DNA from: CAKSHC01 sp045595395
GTDB taxonomy: Bacteria; Bacillota; Clostridia; Oscillospirales; UMGS1783
Length of the DNA stretch: 64,000 bases
Direction of reading: 5' to 3'
Assembly: GCA_045595395.1 (NCBI GenBank)
Contig: JAZOAH010000028.1
Coordinates: forward strand, 186,001 to 250,000
The notes below the pieces were generated by a model. It saw only the letters and a program-made list of their open reading frames with translations. It made no database searches and was not told the origin of the DNA. How positions within the stretch are numbered: the first letter of the stretch is position 1; each line of letters starts with the position of its first letter. A program made the position numbers and the translations under genes. Positions 32,406-40,866 of this stretch are shown one piece after another.

Positions 32406-34463
32406 ATGAAAGATTATGCACAGTCCGCTCTGAGAAACATCTGCCTCGCCGGTCACGGTTCCGCCGGTAAGACCTGTCTTACCGAAGCCCTGCTTTTTGC
32501 GTCCAAAGCCATTGACCGTCCGGGCAATATTGCCGCAGGGAACACCTGCTCGGACTTTGATGCAGAAGAGATCAAGAGAGGCATTTCGATTTCCACGTCC
32601 GTCTGCCCGGTTGAGTGGAAGGACTGCAAGATAAATATCATTGACACCCCCGGCTTCTTCGATTTTGCCGGTGAAGCCCAGCAGGGCATCCAGGCAGCTG
32701 ACACCACGCTGGTGGTCGTTTCGGCCAAGGACGGTGTTGAGGTCGGCACCGAGCATATTTTCGGTTATGCCGGCGGCAAGCCCCGTGCCTTCTTCGTTAC
32801 CAAGCTCGACGAGGAACACGTCAACTACTCCCATACCCTTGAAGACCTGGCCAACGTCTTCGGCGTCAGCGTCTGCCCCATCACTCTGCCGCTGATCGAC
32901 GGGGATAAGGTGGTCGGCTATGTTGACCTGCTGCAGAATAAGGCGGTCGACCTCAAGGGTAATGATATCCCCATCCCGGCTGATGTGCCCAAGATGGATA
33001 TGTATCAGCACAAGCTCATCGAAGGCATTGCCGAGACCGATGAGGAATTGATGGAAAAATACTTTGCCGATGAGCCTTTCACCCCCGAAGAGATCCGCAA
33101 GGGTGTTGTGGCCGGTATTGCCGCCGGCACGCTGCTGCCCGTCTTTGCCGGTACCTGCAACGATCAGGGCGGTGTTTCGCTGCTGCTGGACGATATCGTC
33201 AAATTCTTCCCCTGCCCCGGCTATCGCAATGTCGTTGAGGGGCAGAACATCCGAGGTGAGTCGATCGAGATCGAGATCGGCGAGACCGAGCCCTTCTCGG
33301 CCTTCGTCTTCAAGACGGTTGCCGACCCCTTTGTCGGCAAGATGTCCTATTTCCGTGTGACCTCGGGTACCCTGACCACCGATAAAAGCATCATCAACAC
33401 CGTATCGGGTCAGACCGAAAAGATCGGCCGCATTTATGTTATGCGTGGCAAGAAGCAGATCGAAGTTCCCAAGCTCTGCTCGGGTGATATCGGCGTTGTG
33501 ACCAAGCTGACCAACACCAACACCGGCGACACCCTGTGCGAGGCCTCCCGTCCCTGCATCCTGCCCGGCACACACCGTGAATTACCGCCGCCCTGCCTGA
33601 GCATGGCTGTCCTGCCCAAGACCAAGGGCGATGAAGACAAGATCGCCGGCGGCCTGCAGCGTCTGTGCGAAGAAGACATCACCATCTCCTATCGCCTGGA
33701 TCGTGAGACCAAGCAGCAGATCCTGTCGGGTCTGGGTGAGATGCACCTGGATGTCATCGTATCCAAGTTAAAGAACAAATTCGGCGTAGCCGTTGAACTC
33801 AAGACTCCACGTGTCCCCTATCGTGAGACCATCAAGAAGAAGGTCAAGGTCGAGGGCAAGCATAAGAAACAGTCGGGCGGCCACGGCCAGTACGGTCATG
33901 TCTGGATCGAATTCGAGCCGGGCGTAGAATCGGATCTGGTCTTTGAAGAGAAGATCTTCGGCGGCTCGGTACCTAAGAACTTCTTCCCTGCCGTAGAAAA
34001 GGGTCTGCGTGACAGCGTCAAGCACGGCGTGCTGGCCGGCTATCCTGTCGTCAACCTAAAAGCCACTCTGCTCGACGGCTCCTATCATCCTGTCGACTCC
34101 AACGAGTTGGCCTTTAAGGTGGCTGCCGGTCTGGCCTTTAAGGCAGGCCTGCCCCAGGCCAATCCCGTTCTGCTCGAGCCGATCGGTATGCTCAAGGTCG
34201 TCGTTCCCGAGGTGCTGACCGGTTCGGTCATCAGTGATCTCAACCGCCGTCGAGGCACCATGCTGGGCATGAACCCCATGGGCGGCGGCACCCAGGAGAT
34301 TATGGGCGAGGTACCGATGAGCGAAATGCACACCTACGCCACCGACCTGCGCTCCCTGACCCGTGGCCGTGGTTCCTTTGAGTTTAAGTTCGAACGCTAT
34401 CAGGAAGCCCCTGCTCCCGTGGCGCAGAAGGTCATTGCCGAAGCTCAGGCCGAGGCCGAATAA
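32406..34463 (+). CDS. Elongation factor G-like GTPase (EF-G2 type)
   Basis: The 685-residue protein has all five EF-G domains. The P-loop is GHGSAGKTCL (residues 18-27) rather than GHIDAGKTT, G3 is DTPGFFDF, and the C-terminal domain V ends GRGSFEFKFERYQEAP. These features place it with the EF-G paralogues found besides the main fusA, and it lies outside the str operon. The G4 motif that normally reads NKxD is TKLD (about residue 137), an unusual change at the guanine-specificity asparagine. It probably acts on the ribosome in some non-standard role. ATG 32406 follows AAAGGAG. Confidence 0.9.
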   Translation: MKDYAQSALRNICLAGHGSAGKTCLTEALLFASKAIDRPGNIAAGNTCSDFDAEEIKRGISISTSVCPVEWKDCKINIIDTPGFFDFAGEAQQGIQAADTTLVVVSAKDGVEVGTEHIFGYAGGKPRAFFVTKLDEEHVNYSHTLEDLANVFGVSVCPITLPLIDGDKVVGYVDLLQNKAVDLKGNDIPIPADVPKMDMYQHKLIEGIAETDEELMEKYFADEPFTPEEIRKGVVAGIAAGTLLPVFAGTCNDQGGVSLLLDDIVKFFPCPGYRNVVEGQNIRGESIEIEIGETEPFSAFVFKTVADPFVGKMSYFRVTSGTLTTDKSIINTVSGQTEKIGRIYVMRGKKQIEVPKLCSGDIGVVTKLTNTNTGDTLCEASRPCILPGTHRELPPPCLSMAVLPKTKGDEDKIAGGLQRLCEEDITISYRLDRETKQQILSGLGEMHLDVIVSKLKNKFGVAVELKTPRVPYRETIKKKVKVEGKHKKQSGGHGQYGHVWIEFEPGVESDLVFEEKIFGGSVPKNFFPAVEKGLRDSVKHGVLAGYPVVNLKATLLDGSYHPVDSNELAFKVAAGLAFKAGLPQANPVLLEPIGMLKVVVPEVLTGSVISDLNRRRGTMLGMNPMGGGTQEIMGEVPMSEMHTYATDLRSLTRGRGSFEFKFERYQEAPAPVAQKVIAEAQAEAE

Positions 34464-34473
34464 GTCCATATTT

Positions 34474-34507
34474 CAGGAAGACAGCGGACTGTCTTCCTGA
34501 TTTTTTT
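34474..34507 (+). terminator. Terminator of the EF-G paralogue
   Basis: CAGGAAGACAG pairs perfectly with CTGTCTTCCTG around CGGA and is followed by ATTTTTTT. Confidence 0.92.
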
Positions 34508-34537
34508 GTGAATTTTTAATTTTTTATGAATTAGATA

Positions 34538-34566
34538 TTGTGAAATGAATCATTTCGGTGTATAAT
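34538..34566 (+). promoter_or_regulatory. sigma-A promoter of the gls24-fakA operon
   Basis: TTGTGA at 34538-34543 and TATAAT at 34561-34566 with a 17-bp spacer. Confidence 0.8.
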
Positions 34567-34598
34567 ATGATGACAATACTCTGAAGAGAGGTGTATTT

Positions 34599-34946
34599 AT
34601 GCTGAAAATCAACGGCACCAACGGAGATATTTATCTGGCCGATTCGGTCATCGCCCGCCTGGTTGGCTACGAGGTCACCGGCTGCTTCGGCGTTGTGGGT
34701 ATGGCCGCCAGAAACACCGCTGACAGCGTGGTATCTCTTCTGTCTCGTGACAACATGGAAAAGGGCGTCAATGTACGCTACGAAAATAACGAGTTGAATA
34801 TCGACCTGCACATCATCATTTCCCACGGCGTGAATATTCCTGCCATCTCGCAGGCCATCGAGGAAAAGGTGAGTTACAGTGTGGAACAATTCACCGGCGT
34901 CAATGTGCGCAAGGTGCAGATCTTCGTCGATTCGATCAAGGCGTAA
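34599..34946 (+). CDS. Asp23/Gls24 family protein (YloU-like)
   Basis: The 115-residue protein is a single Asp23 domain, opening with an NGTNGDIYLADSVIARL stretch and containing GVNVRYENNELNIDLHI. Members bind the membrane periphery and are tied to envelope stress, and in Firmicutes the gene sits directly before the fatty-acid kinase fakA, as here with a 24-base gap. RBS GAGAGGTG precedes the ATG. Confidence 0.94.
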   Translation: MLKINGTNGDIYLADSVIARLVGYEVTGCFGVVGMAARNTADSVVSLLSRDNMEKGVNVRYENNELNIDLHIIISHGVNIPAISQAIEEKVSYSVEQFTGVNVRKVQIFVDSIKA

Positions 34947-34970
34947 CTGCGCCGATAGTGAGGTAATACT

Positions 34971-36599
34971 TTGGAACTGACATCATCGCTGCTGCGGGAC
35001 ATGATCGTCTCGGCAGCCAATCATCTTGAAAATAAAAAGCAGCCTGTCAACGACCTGAACGTCTTCCCCGTTCCCGACGGTGATACCGGCACCAATATGT
35101 CGCTGACGCTGGGTGCAGCCCGCAAAGCCGTACTGGAACTGGATACCGACGAGGTCGGCGCCGTGGCCAATGCCGCCGCCAACGCCCTCATTCGCGGCGC
35201 TCGTGGCAATTCCGGCGTTATTCTGTCCCTGCTCTTCCGTGGCCTTGCCAAGGGCTTGAAAGGCATGAAGACCGCCCAGGCCAAGGACTATGCCCGAGCC
35301 GCCACGCTCGGCTGCGAAGGCGCTTACAAGGCCGTTATGAAACCGACCGAGGGCACCATCCTCACCGTGTCACGTCTGTCTGCCTCGGCTGCCGTTAAGG
35401 CCGCCAACAGCGGACAGGATCTGCGCAAGGTCTTTGATGCCCAGTTGGAGGCTGCCCGTGCAGCCCTTAAGCAGACACCCGAAATGCTGCCCGTCCTTAA
35501 GCAGGCCGGTGTTGTTGATGCCGGCGGTCAGGGCTACGTCATCGTTCTTGAGGGTATGCGCAGCGTTTTGGTTGACAACAAGATCATCGAAGCCAAGGAG
35601 CACACCGAAGAGGTAGCCTCCATGGCCGACTTTGATAACTTTGATACCGAAGAGATCAATTTCGCCTACTGCACCGAGTTCCTGATCGACAAGGCCGATC
35701 CCGATTCGGAGGCCGACGATTTCCGCTCTTATCTGCAGACCATCGGTGACTGCGTTGTGGTCGTTGATGCCGGCGATTTTATCAAGACCCATGTACACAC
35801 CAACAATCCCGGTCTGGCTCTGGAAGCGGCCGTCAAGCTCGGCTCGCTGACCAAGATCAAGATCGAGAACATGAAAGAACAGCACACCGCTTTAGTGTCT
35901 GATGCTCAGCCCGAAGCGCCTGCTGCGCCCGCCGCACCCGAAAAGCCCTACGGTTTTGTAGCCGTCGCTGCCGGCGAAGGCTTCCACACCGTGCTCAAAG
36001 ACCTGGGTGTTGACAATATCATTTCCGGCGGCCAGACCATGAACCCCTCGACCGAGGACATTCTCACCGCCATTGACCTTACCCCGGCCGAAACGGTCTT
36101 TGTGCTGCCCAACAACAAGAACATTATCATGGCTGCCGAGCAGTGCGTCGATCTGACCGAAAAGAATGTCGTTGTGTTGCCGACCAAGACGGTGCCTCAG
36201 GGCATCACCGCCATCTTTGCCTTTGATCCCGACGCCGATATCGACACCAACGCTGCCGCCATGATGGAGGCTGCCGGCACCGTCACCACCATGTCGGTCA
36301 CCTATGCCGCCCGTGACAGCATCTTCGACGGCATGGAGATCAAGAAGGGTGACTATCTGGGCATGGTCAACGGCAAGGTGCTGGAGGTCGAACGTTCGCT
36401 GGCCGACTGCATCGGCAAAATGGCCGATGAGGGACTGCGTGGCGGCGAGACCTATCTCAATGTCTTCTACGGCGAGGGCGTGACCGAAGAACAGGCCGCC
36501 GAAGCCCAGACGCTGCTGTCTGAGCATCTGCCCGATGCGGAGATCAACGTTATCAACGGCGGTCAGCCGGTCTACTACTTTGTCATTTCGGCGGAATAA
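34971..36599 (+). CDS. fakA: Fatty acid kinase FakA (DhaL/DAK2 family, YloV-like)
   Basis: The 542-residue protein has the ATP-binding DhaL domain with NVFPVPDGDTGTNMSLTL (about residues 27-44) and GARGNSGVILSLLFRGL near 81, a central domain (FakA_M, about 200-315) and a C-terminal DegV-like domain. It phosphorylates fatty acids held by FakB proteins for phospholipid synthesis. No fakB gene is in the window. The linker between the second and third domains is rich in Ala/Pro (APAAPAAPEK near 313). The start is TTG at 34971, fixed by GTGAGG upstream. Confidence 0.92.
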   Translation: MELTSSLLRDMIVSAANHLENKKQPVNDLNVFPVPDGDTGTNMSLTLGAARKAVLELDTDEVGAVANAAANALIRGARGNSGVILSLLFRGLAKGLKGMKTAQAKDYARAATLGCEGAYKAVMKPTEGTILTVSRLSASAAVKAANSGQDLRKVFDAQLEAARAALKQTPEMLPVLKQAGVVDAGGQGYVIVLEGMRSVLVDNKIIEAKEHTEEVASMADFDNFDTEEINFAYCTEFLIDKADPDSEADDFRSYLQTIGDCVVVVDAGDFIKTHVHTNNPGLALEAAVKLGSLTKIKIENMKEQHTALVSDAQPEAPAAPAAPEKPYGFVAVAAGEGFHTVLKDLGVDNIISGGQTMNPSTEDILTAIDLTPAETVFVLPNNKNIIMAAEQCVDLTEKNVVVLPTKTVPQGITAIFAFDPDADIDTNAAAMMEAAGTVTTMSVTYAARDSIFDGMEIKKGDYLGMVNGKVLEVERSLADCIGKMADEGLRGGETYLNVFYGEGVTEEQAAEAQTLLSEHLPDAEINVINGGQPVYYFVISAE

Positions 36600-36601
36600 G
36601 T

Positions 36602-37111
36602 ATGGAACATCTTGACTTTCTCTATTCCCGCCGCAGCATGCGGCGTTACACCGACAAGCCGGTGGCTGACGAGCAGCTGCGTGCCATCCTCAAGGCGGCC
36701 ATGCTCGCCCCTTCCAGCCGCAACGGCCAGCCCTGGCATTTTGTTGTGATCAAGGATGCGGCCACCCGTGAACAGTTGATGGAATATCAACCCAATATGT
36801 CCTTTGCCCGATATGCCGACACGGTCATTTTGGTCTGTGCCGACACACGCATCACCACCCTGCCGCAAGCCCATTCTGATTGCGCCGCCGCCACCATGAA
36901 TATTTTGTTGGCCGCCCATGCGCTGGGCTTAGGCGCCTGTTGGTGCGCCGTCCATCCGTATGAGGATCGGCAGAGCGCCATTGCCGAGTTGTGCGACATT
37001 CCCGAGCATATCAGCATCTTTTCGGCCGTAACGGTCGGTCATCCCGGCAAGGAAAATCCGCCGATGCCGGACCGTTTCCGTGACGACCGCATACATAACG
37101 AAACATGGTAA
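36602..37111 (+). CDS. Nitroreductase family flavoprotein
   Basis: The 169-residue protein shows the family order: SRRSMRRYTDKPV (FMN phosphate contact, residues 9-21), APSSRNGQPWHFVVI near 37, DCAAATMNILLAAHALGLGACW near 97, and a C-terminal VGHPGK. It uses FMN and NAD(P)H; the substrate is unknown. It begins 2 bases after the fakA stop, so it is part of that operon. Confidence 0.93.
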   Translation: MEHLDFLYSRRSMRRYTDKPVADEQLRAILKAAMLAPSSRNGQPWHFVVIKDAATREQLMEYQPNMSFARYADTVILVCADTRITTLPQAHSDCAAATMNILLAAHALGLGACWCAVHPYEDRQSAIAELCDIPEHISIFSAVTVGHPGKENPPMPDRFRDDRIHNETW

Positions 37112-37114
37112 AAC

Positions 37115-37138
37115 AACGGGGAGGGTCACCTCCCCGTT
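37115..37138 (+). terminator. Hairpin between nitroreductase and FemX-like gene
   Basis: AACGGGGAGG pairs perfectly with CCTCCCCGTT around GTCA. It is followed by TGCC, not a T run, so it may only partly terminate or may shape the transcript between two co-oriented genes. Confidence 0.5.
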
Positions 37139-37161
37139 TGCCAAGATTGTGAGGTACTTAT

Positions 37162-38436
37162 ATGATCTGCCGCACCATTGATGCCCAGACTCACGAACAA
37201 TTCATGCTTGGCTCTCCCAAGGAGCATTTTATGCAGACGGCCATCTGGGGCGAGATCAAATCGACCGACGGCTGGCAGCATGAATTTGTTGGCTTCTATC
37301 GCAATGATCAACTCTGCGCCAGCGCCCTGCTCTTCAAAAAAGCCGTGCCCGGCATCAAAAAATACCTCTACTACTGTCCGCGCGGCCCCATTGCCGACTA
37401 TCATGACCGAGACCTGCTCAAAGAAATCACGCCCGTCCTGCGTGTCTACCTCAAAGAGCACCGAGCCTTAAATCTGACCATTGACCCCGATGTGGCCATT
37501 GAATCCTGGGACAAGTACGACAAGCCGACCATGGAGCGCCAAGACCTTGCCGAATTTCTCTCTACCCTTGGCTGGAAGCATACCGGCTATGTCAAAAATT
37601 TTGAAAATAAGCAGCCTCGTTACACCTTCCGCCTATCGCTGACCGACGGGATCGACGCCCTCTATGATAACTGCGACCGCATGGCCCGTAAAAACCTCAA
37701 GTTTGCCGATGAGGCCGCCATCCGTGTCTATCCCTCGGATGAAATGGACCGCTATTTTGAGATCATGCGTGACACGGCCGAGCGTGATCATTTCTATGAG
37801 GGATCGCCTGCCTATTACCGCCGCCTGTATCCCATGCTCAAGGAAAAGGGCATGGCCCAGCTGTGGTTTGCCCGATACGAGCCCAAAGAAAATCTGCGGC
37901 TGATCGACCATGCCCTGGCCGACATTGACGCCGAGATCCAGGACATCGACAAAAAACTGACCGTCAAAGCCACCCCCCGCCTGGAAACCAAGAAACAGCA
38001 GGCACTGGAAAAGCGAGGCCGCATCGAAAAGCAGCGGGCGCTGGCTCTGGACTATCTGGAAAAGCATCCCGACGGGCTGGATCTGTCCACCCTCATCACC
38101 GTCAGCACGCCCAACCGCACCTGGACGGTCTGGGGCGGATCGAGAAGCGAACTGCGCCAGTTTGCCGCCAACTACAAGATCACCTGGCACGCCATCGAAG
38201 AGGCCTGTGCCCAGGGCAAGGAATTTCTTGATTTCTTCGGCAGCACCGGCGACCCCAACCCCGACAATCCCATCACCGGTATCTATGCCTTTAAGAAGAA
38301 ATTTTCCGGCCTGCATACCGAATTTGTGGGACAGTTTGACTTGATCATATCCCCCTTCTGGTATCACACCTGGAACACCCTGTCCCCCCTGTTGCTTAAA
38401 CTGCGCCGCCGTGTGCGCCGCCGTCAAGACTCCTAA
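37162..38436 (+). CDS. FemXAB-type aminoacyltransferase (peptidoglycan bridge)
   Basis: The 424-residue protein has two GNAT-like domains and, between them, a charged coiled-coil arm (about residues 253-310) typical of FemX/FemA proteins. Features include FMQTAIWGEIKS near residue 21, YYCPRGPI near 72 and the C-terminal TGIYAFKKKFSG near 372. It transfers amino acids from aminoacyl-tRNA to lipid II side chains for interpeptide bridges. Which amino acid is added cannot be read. RBS TGAGG precedes ATG 37162. Confidence 0.93.
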   Translation: MICRTIDAQTHEQFMLGSPKEHFMQTAIWGEIKSTDGWQHEFVGFYRNDQLCASALLFKKAVPGIKKYLYYCPRGPIADYHDRDLLKEITPVLRVYLKEHRALNLTIDPDVAIESWDKYDKPTMERQDLAEFLSTLGWKHTGYVKNFENKQPRYTFRLSLTDGIDALYDNCDRMARKNLKFADEAAIRVYPSDEMDRYFEIMRDTAERDHFYEGSPAYYRRLYPMLKEKGMAQLWFARYEPKENLRLIDHALADIDAEIQDIDKKLTVKATPRLETKKQQALEKRGRIEKQRALALDYLEKHPDGLDLSTLITVSTPNRTWTVWGGSRSELRQFAANYKITWHAIEEACAQGKEFLDFFGSTGDPNPDNPITGIYAFKKKFSGLHTEFVGQFDLIISPFWYHTWNTLSPLLLKLRRRVRRRQDS

Positions 38437-38440
38437 CAAA

Positions 38441-38479
38441 AAAACGATCCGAGAACATACTGTTCTCGGATCGTTTTTA
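38441..38479 (+). terminator. Bidirectional terminator between FemX-like and LemA genes
   Basis: A 17-bp perfect stem AAAACGATCCGAGAACA / TGTTCTCGGATCGTTTT with a 3-base loop, A run before and T run after. Confidence 0.92.
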
Positions 38480-39028
38480 TTCTTCTTCGATGCTGAAATT
38501 GCGAATGTTAAATTCCGCCATTTTTTTGAGCTTGAACAGAGTAGCCATGATGTTGGACAACGCCCGGTCATAGTACTCGTTATAGGCTCTGGCCTGGCGG
38601 TTATACTGTTCACCGGCATTGGCAATGTCCTGCTCCACGGCACGCAGATCATTTTTCTGCGTCATAAATATGGCACTCACCCGCAACTGCTGATACCGTT
38701 CAGCGGCGGCAAACAGTTTTTTAAGAGCATCGGTCAGTGCCGACTCGGCCTCACACTTTTCCATCAGCGATGTCGCCTTGATCGACTGGTTGCGCAGTGC
38801 GATCAGTTCTTCCATAATGGCCGTTTCATGGGCGGCATATTCCTGCATCGCCTCGATCAGACCGGGGATCAGATCATACCGCTTTTTCATGAAACGATCG
38901 ACCACTGCATATTTTTCTTCACATTCAAAACTAAGAACCGAAAACCGACTGCGCACGGCAACCACCCAAAGAATGACGATGACCGCCACAGCCGCTAAGA
39001 TTCCTAAAATCCAATAAAGCCAACCCAT
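38477..39028 (-). CDS. LemA family protein
   Basis: The 183-residue protein has one N-terminal membrane helix (residues 2-22) and then a long helical domain. The LemA pattern is visible as RFMKKRYDLIPGLIEAM near residue 46 and AHETAIMEELIALRNQS near 66, although the family's usual YNRLVRL motif is changed to FSVLSFECEEKY. The function is unknown. ATG 39028 has GGAGG 8 bases upstream; the longer frame would begin before that site. Confidence 0.82.
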   Translation of the reverse strand: MGWLYWILGILAAVAVIVILWVVAVRSRFSVLSFECEEKYAVVDRFMKKRYDLIPGLIEAMQEYAAHETAIMEELIALRNQSIKATSLMEKCEAESALTDALKKLFAAAERYQQLRVSAIFMTQKNDLRAVEQDIANAGEQYNRQARAYNEYYDRALSNIMATLFKLKKMAEFNIRNFSIEEE

Positions 39029-39134
39029 ATTCGGACCTCCATTTCCAATACAGTATACCATAATCACTCATCCATTTCAAGCACCAATACGGTCCGACCG
39101 GCATACCCTGGTATTGTAATGGAGGTATGAAGGT

Positions 39135-39224
39135 ATGTATTCGAGAAACCTGTTTGACGGTCAGGGCTGCAGCATATCCATCATCATCGTCGGTATTTTG
39201 TTGATCATGCTCGTCACCCGCTAA
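39135..39224 (+). CDS. Small single-helix membrane peptide, 29 residues
   Basis: ATG at 39135 lies 9 bases after GGAGG (39121-39125). The 29-residue product is MYSRNLFDGQG followed by the hydrophobic stretch CSISIIIVGILLIMLV and a final TR. This Cys-then-hydrophobic layout looks like the small one-helix peptides of Clostridia. I do not recognise it as a named family. A second ATG at 39127 in another frame would give an unconvincing 25-residue peptide. It is between LemA and the zinc importer, on the opposite strand to LemA. Confidence 0.5.
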   Translation: MYSRNLFDGQGCSISIIIVGILLIMLVTR

Positions 39225-39288
39225 ACCGCCAGCGGCCGCAGAAATTTTCTGCGCCCGACATTTTTCCCCTTTCTTTGCACGCTATGTA

Positions 39289-39316
39289 TGGTATACTTCA
39301 TTGCAAATCATTTGCA
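39289..39316 (+). promoter_or_regulatory. Extended -10 promoter with overlapping 7-1-7 palindrome
   Basis: TGGTATACT (39289-39297) is an extended -10 element without a clear -35. Directly after it TGCAAAT-C-ATTTGCA (39302-39316) is a perfect 7-1-7 inverted repeat covering the expected start point, the architecture of Fur/Zur/PerR operators. It ends 14 bases before the start of the metal-binding lipoprotein gene. Confidence 0.6.
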
Positions 39317-39330
39317 CATGGAGGTGCCGC

Positions 39331-40227
39331 ATGAAGCGCCTGATCGCCTGTTTTTGCCTGCTGGTGTTGCTCTCCGGATGCACGCCAGCCCAGGTATCGG
39401 ATGATCGCCTACAGATCGTCGTTACCCTGTTCCCCGTCTATGACTGGGTGCGCAACCTGCTGGGAGAGCGTGTCGACGATGTGACTCTTACCCTGCTGGC
39501 TGACAATACCGATTGGCATAGCTATCAACTGTCCTCGGCCGACATGGTGCTTATTGCCGATTGTGATCTTTTTCTCTATCTCGGCGGCAACTCGGATGCC
39601 TGGGCGGCATCGGCACTGGAAAGTACGCCCAATCCCAACCGCATCACCCTAAACCTGATGGAGATCATAGGGGACGATCGACTGCCGCTGGATGAGCACG
39701 GGCATGTCTTTGACGAACATATTTGGCTGTCCTTGAAAAATACGGACAAGCTATGCCGTGCCATTGCCGATGCGCTGACCGCCCTGGACCCCGGCCTGGC
39801 TGCCGGACAAGAACTCTATCTCCAAAACATCCATGCCTTAGACCAACAGTATCAGCAAGCCCTTCGCCTGGCCAATAACCATACCCTGGTCTTTGCCGAC
39901 CGATACCCGTTTCGTTACCTGGCCGCCGACTACAACCTCACCTGTTATGCCGCCTTTGACGGCTGCTCCGGTGAAACCCGAGCCGACTTTGATACGGTGA
40001 TCCGATTGGCGTCGGTGATCGATCAGCAACAACTGACGACCGTACTGATTCTGGAGACCCATGACAGCGCTATTGCCAACTCGGTGATTGCCAACACATC
40101 AACCAAAAACCAATCCATTCTGGTCATGGATTCGATGCAGTCGGTCACCGATCTGTCGACCGATTACCTGATGGTGATGAGAAAAAATCTTTCTGTATTA
40201 CAAGGAGCTCTTTCATGCCACATTTGA
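39331..40227 (+). CDS. Metal ABC transporter substrate-binding lipoprotein (ZnuA/AdcA-like)
   Basis: The 298-residue protein has a lipoprotein signal (basic start, hydrophobic core, LLSGC at residues 15-19) so the mature protein is anchored through Cys19. Cluster A-I metal ligands are visible: His in DWHSYQLSSAD near 62, His in DEHIWLSL near 130 and the VFADRYPFRYL stretch near 190. It binds Zn2+ or Mn2+ outside the membrane. It lacks a long His-rich loop. ATG 39331 has GGAGG 6 bases upstream. It is the first gene of a three-gene importer. Confidence 0.9.
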   Translation: MKRLIACFCLLVLLSGCTPAQVSDDRLQIVVTLFPVYDWVRNLLGERVDDVTLTLLADNTDWHSYQLSSADMVLIADCDLFLYLGGNSDAWAASALESTPNPNRITLNLMEIIGDDRLPLDEHGHVFDEHIWLSLKNTDKLCRAIADALTALDPGLAAGQELYLQNIHALDQQYQQALRLANNHTLVFADRYPFRYLAADYNLTCYAAFDGCSGETRADFDTVIRLASVIDQQQLTTVLILETHDSAIANSVIANTSTKNQSILVMDSMQSVTDLSTDYLMVMRKNLSVLQGALSCHI

Positions 40228-40865
40228 CCTGCCGTGAACTGACCGTGGGCTATAACGGGAAAGCCGTAACACCGCCCCTCTCCTTTTCAGTGGAAGCAGG
40301 CGACTATCTGTGCATCATCGGCGAGAACGGATCGGGGAAAAGCACATTGCTCAAAACGCTGCTGGGGCTGATCCCACCCCTAAGCGGAGATGTGGAATCT
40401 TCACCGAACCTACAAATAGGCTATCTGCCACAGCAAACACACATCCAAAGCGACTTTCCCGCCTCTGTCAGGGAGATCGTCCGTTCCGGCCTGCTTGGCC
40501 GCCATGGTCTGCGCCCCTTCTATACCAAACAGGAAAAAAGCCGTGCCTTGTCGGCCATGGAGCAACTGGACATCGCCCACCTGGCCAAACAAGGCTTTCG
40601 TGACCTGTCGGGCGGTCAGCAACAACGCGTTTTGCTGGCACGCGCCTTATGCGCCGCCGAGCATATGCTGCTGCTTGACGAGCCAACCGCAGGCCTTGAT
40701 CCGCAGGTCACAAAAGATCTATATGATATCGTCGCCCGACTCAACCACGATCGGCAGATGACCGTCATCATGATCTCTCATGATTGGCAAGCTACCCAAC
40801 GGTACGCCACCCACATCCTGACTCTGGGATGCCGTCACGATTTCCGTGCGGCGGGAGGTGGATGA
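40215..40865 (+). CDS. Metal ABC transporter ATP-binding protein (ZnuC-like)
   Basis: The 216-residue protein has Walker A GENGSGKST (about residues 36-44), the signature LSGGQQQRV near 131 and Walker B MLLLDEPTAGLDP near 150. It overlaps the lipoprotein gene by 13 bases and is followed at 1 base by the permease gene. It powers Zn/Mn uptake. RBS AAGGAG precedes the ATG. Confidence 0.92.
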   Translation: MPHLTCRELTVGYNGKAVTPPLSFSVEAGDYLCIIGENGSGKSTLLKTLLGLIPPLSGDVESSPNLQIGYLPQQTHIQSDFPASVREIVRSGLLGRHGLRPFYTKQEKSRALSAMEQLDIAHLAKQGFRDLSGGQQQRVLLARALCAAEHMLLLDEPTAGLDPQVTKDLYDIVARLNHDRQMTVIMISHDWQATQRYATHILTLGCRHDFRAAGGG

Positions 40866-40866
40866 C

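Noticed and set aside
37112..37161. T-box or other amino-acid riboswitch before the FemX-like gene
   Set aside because: Only 50 bases are available and they hold a single simple hairpin without T-box sequence.
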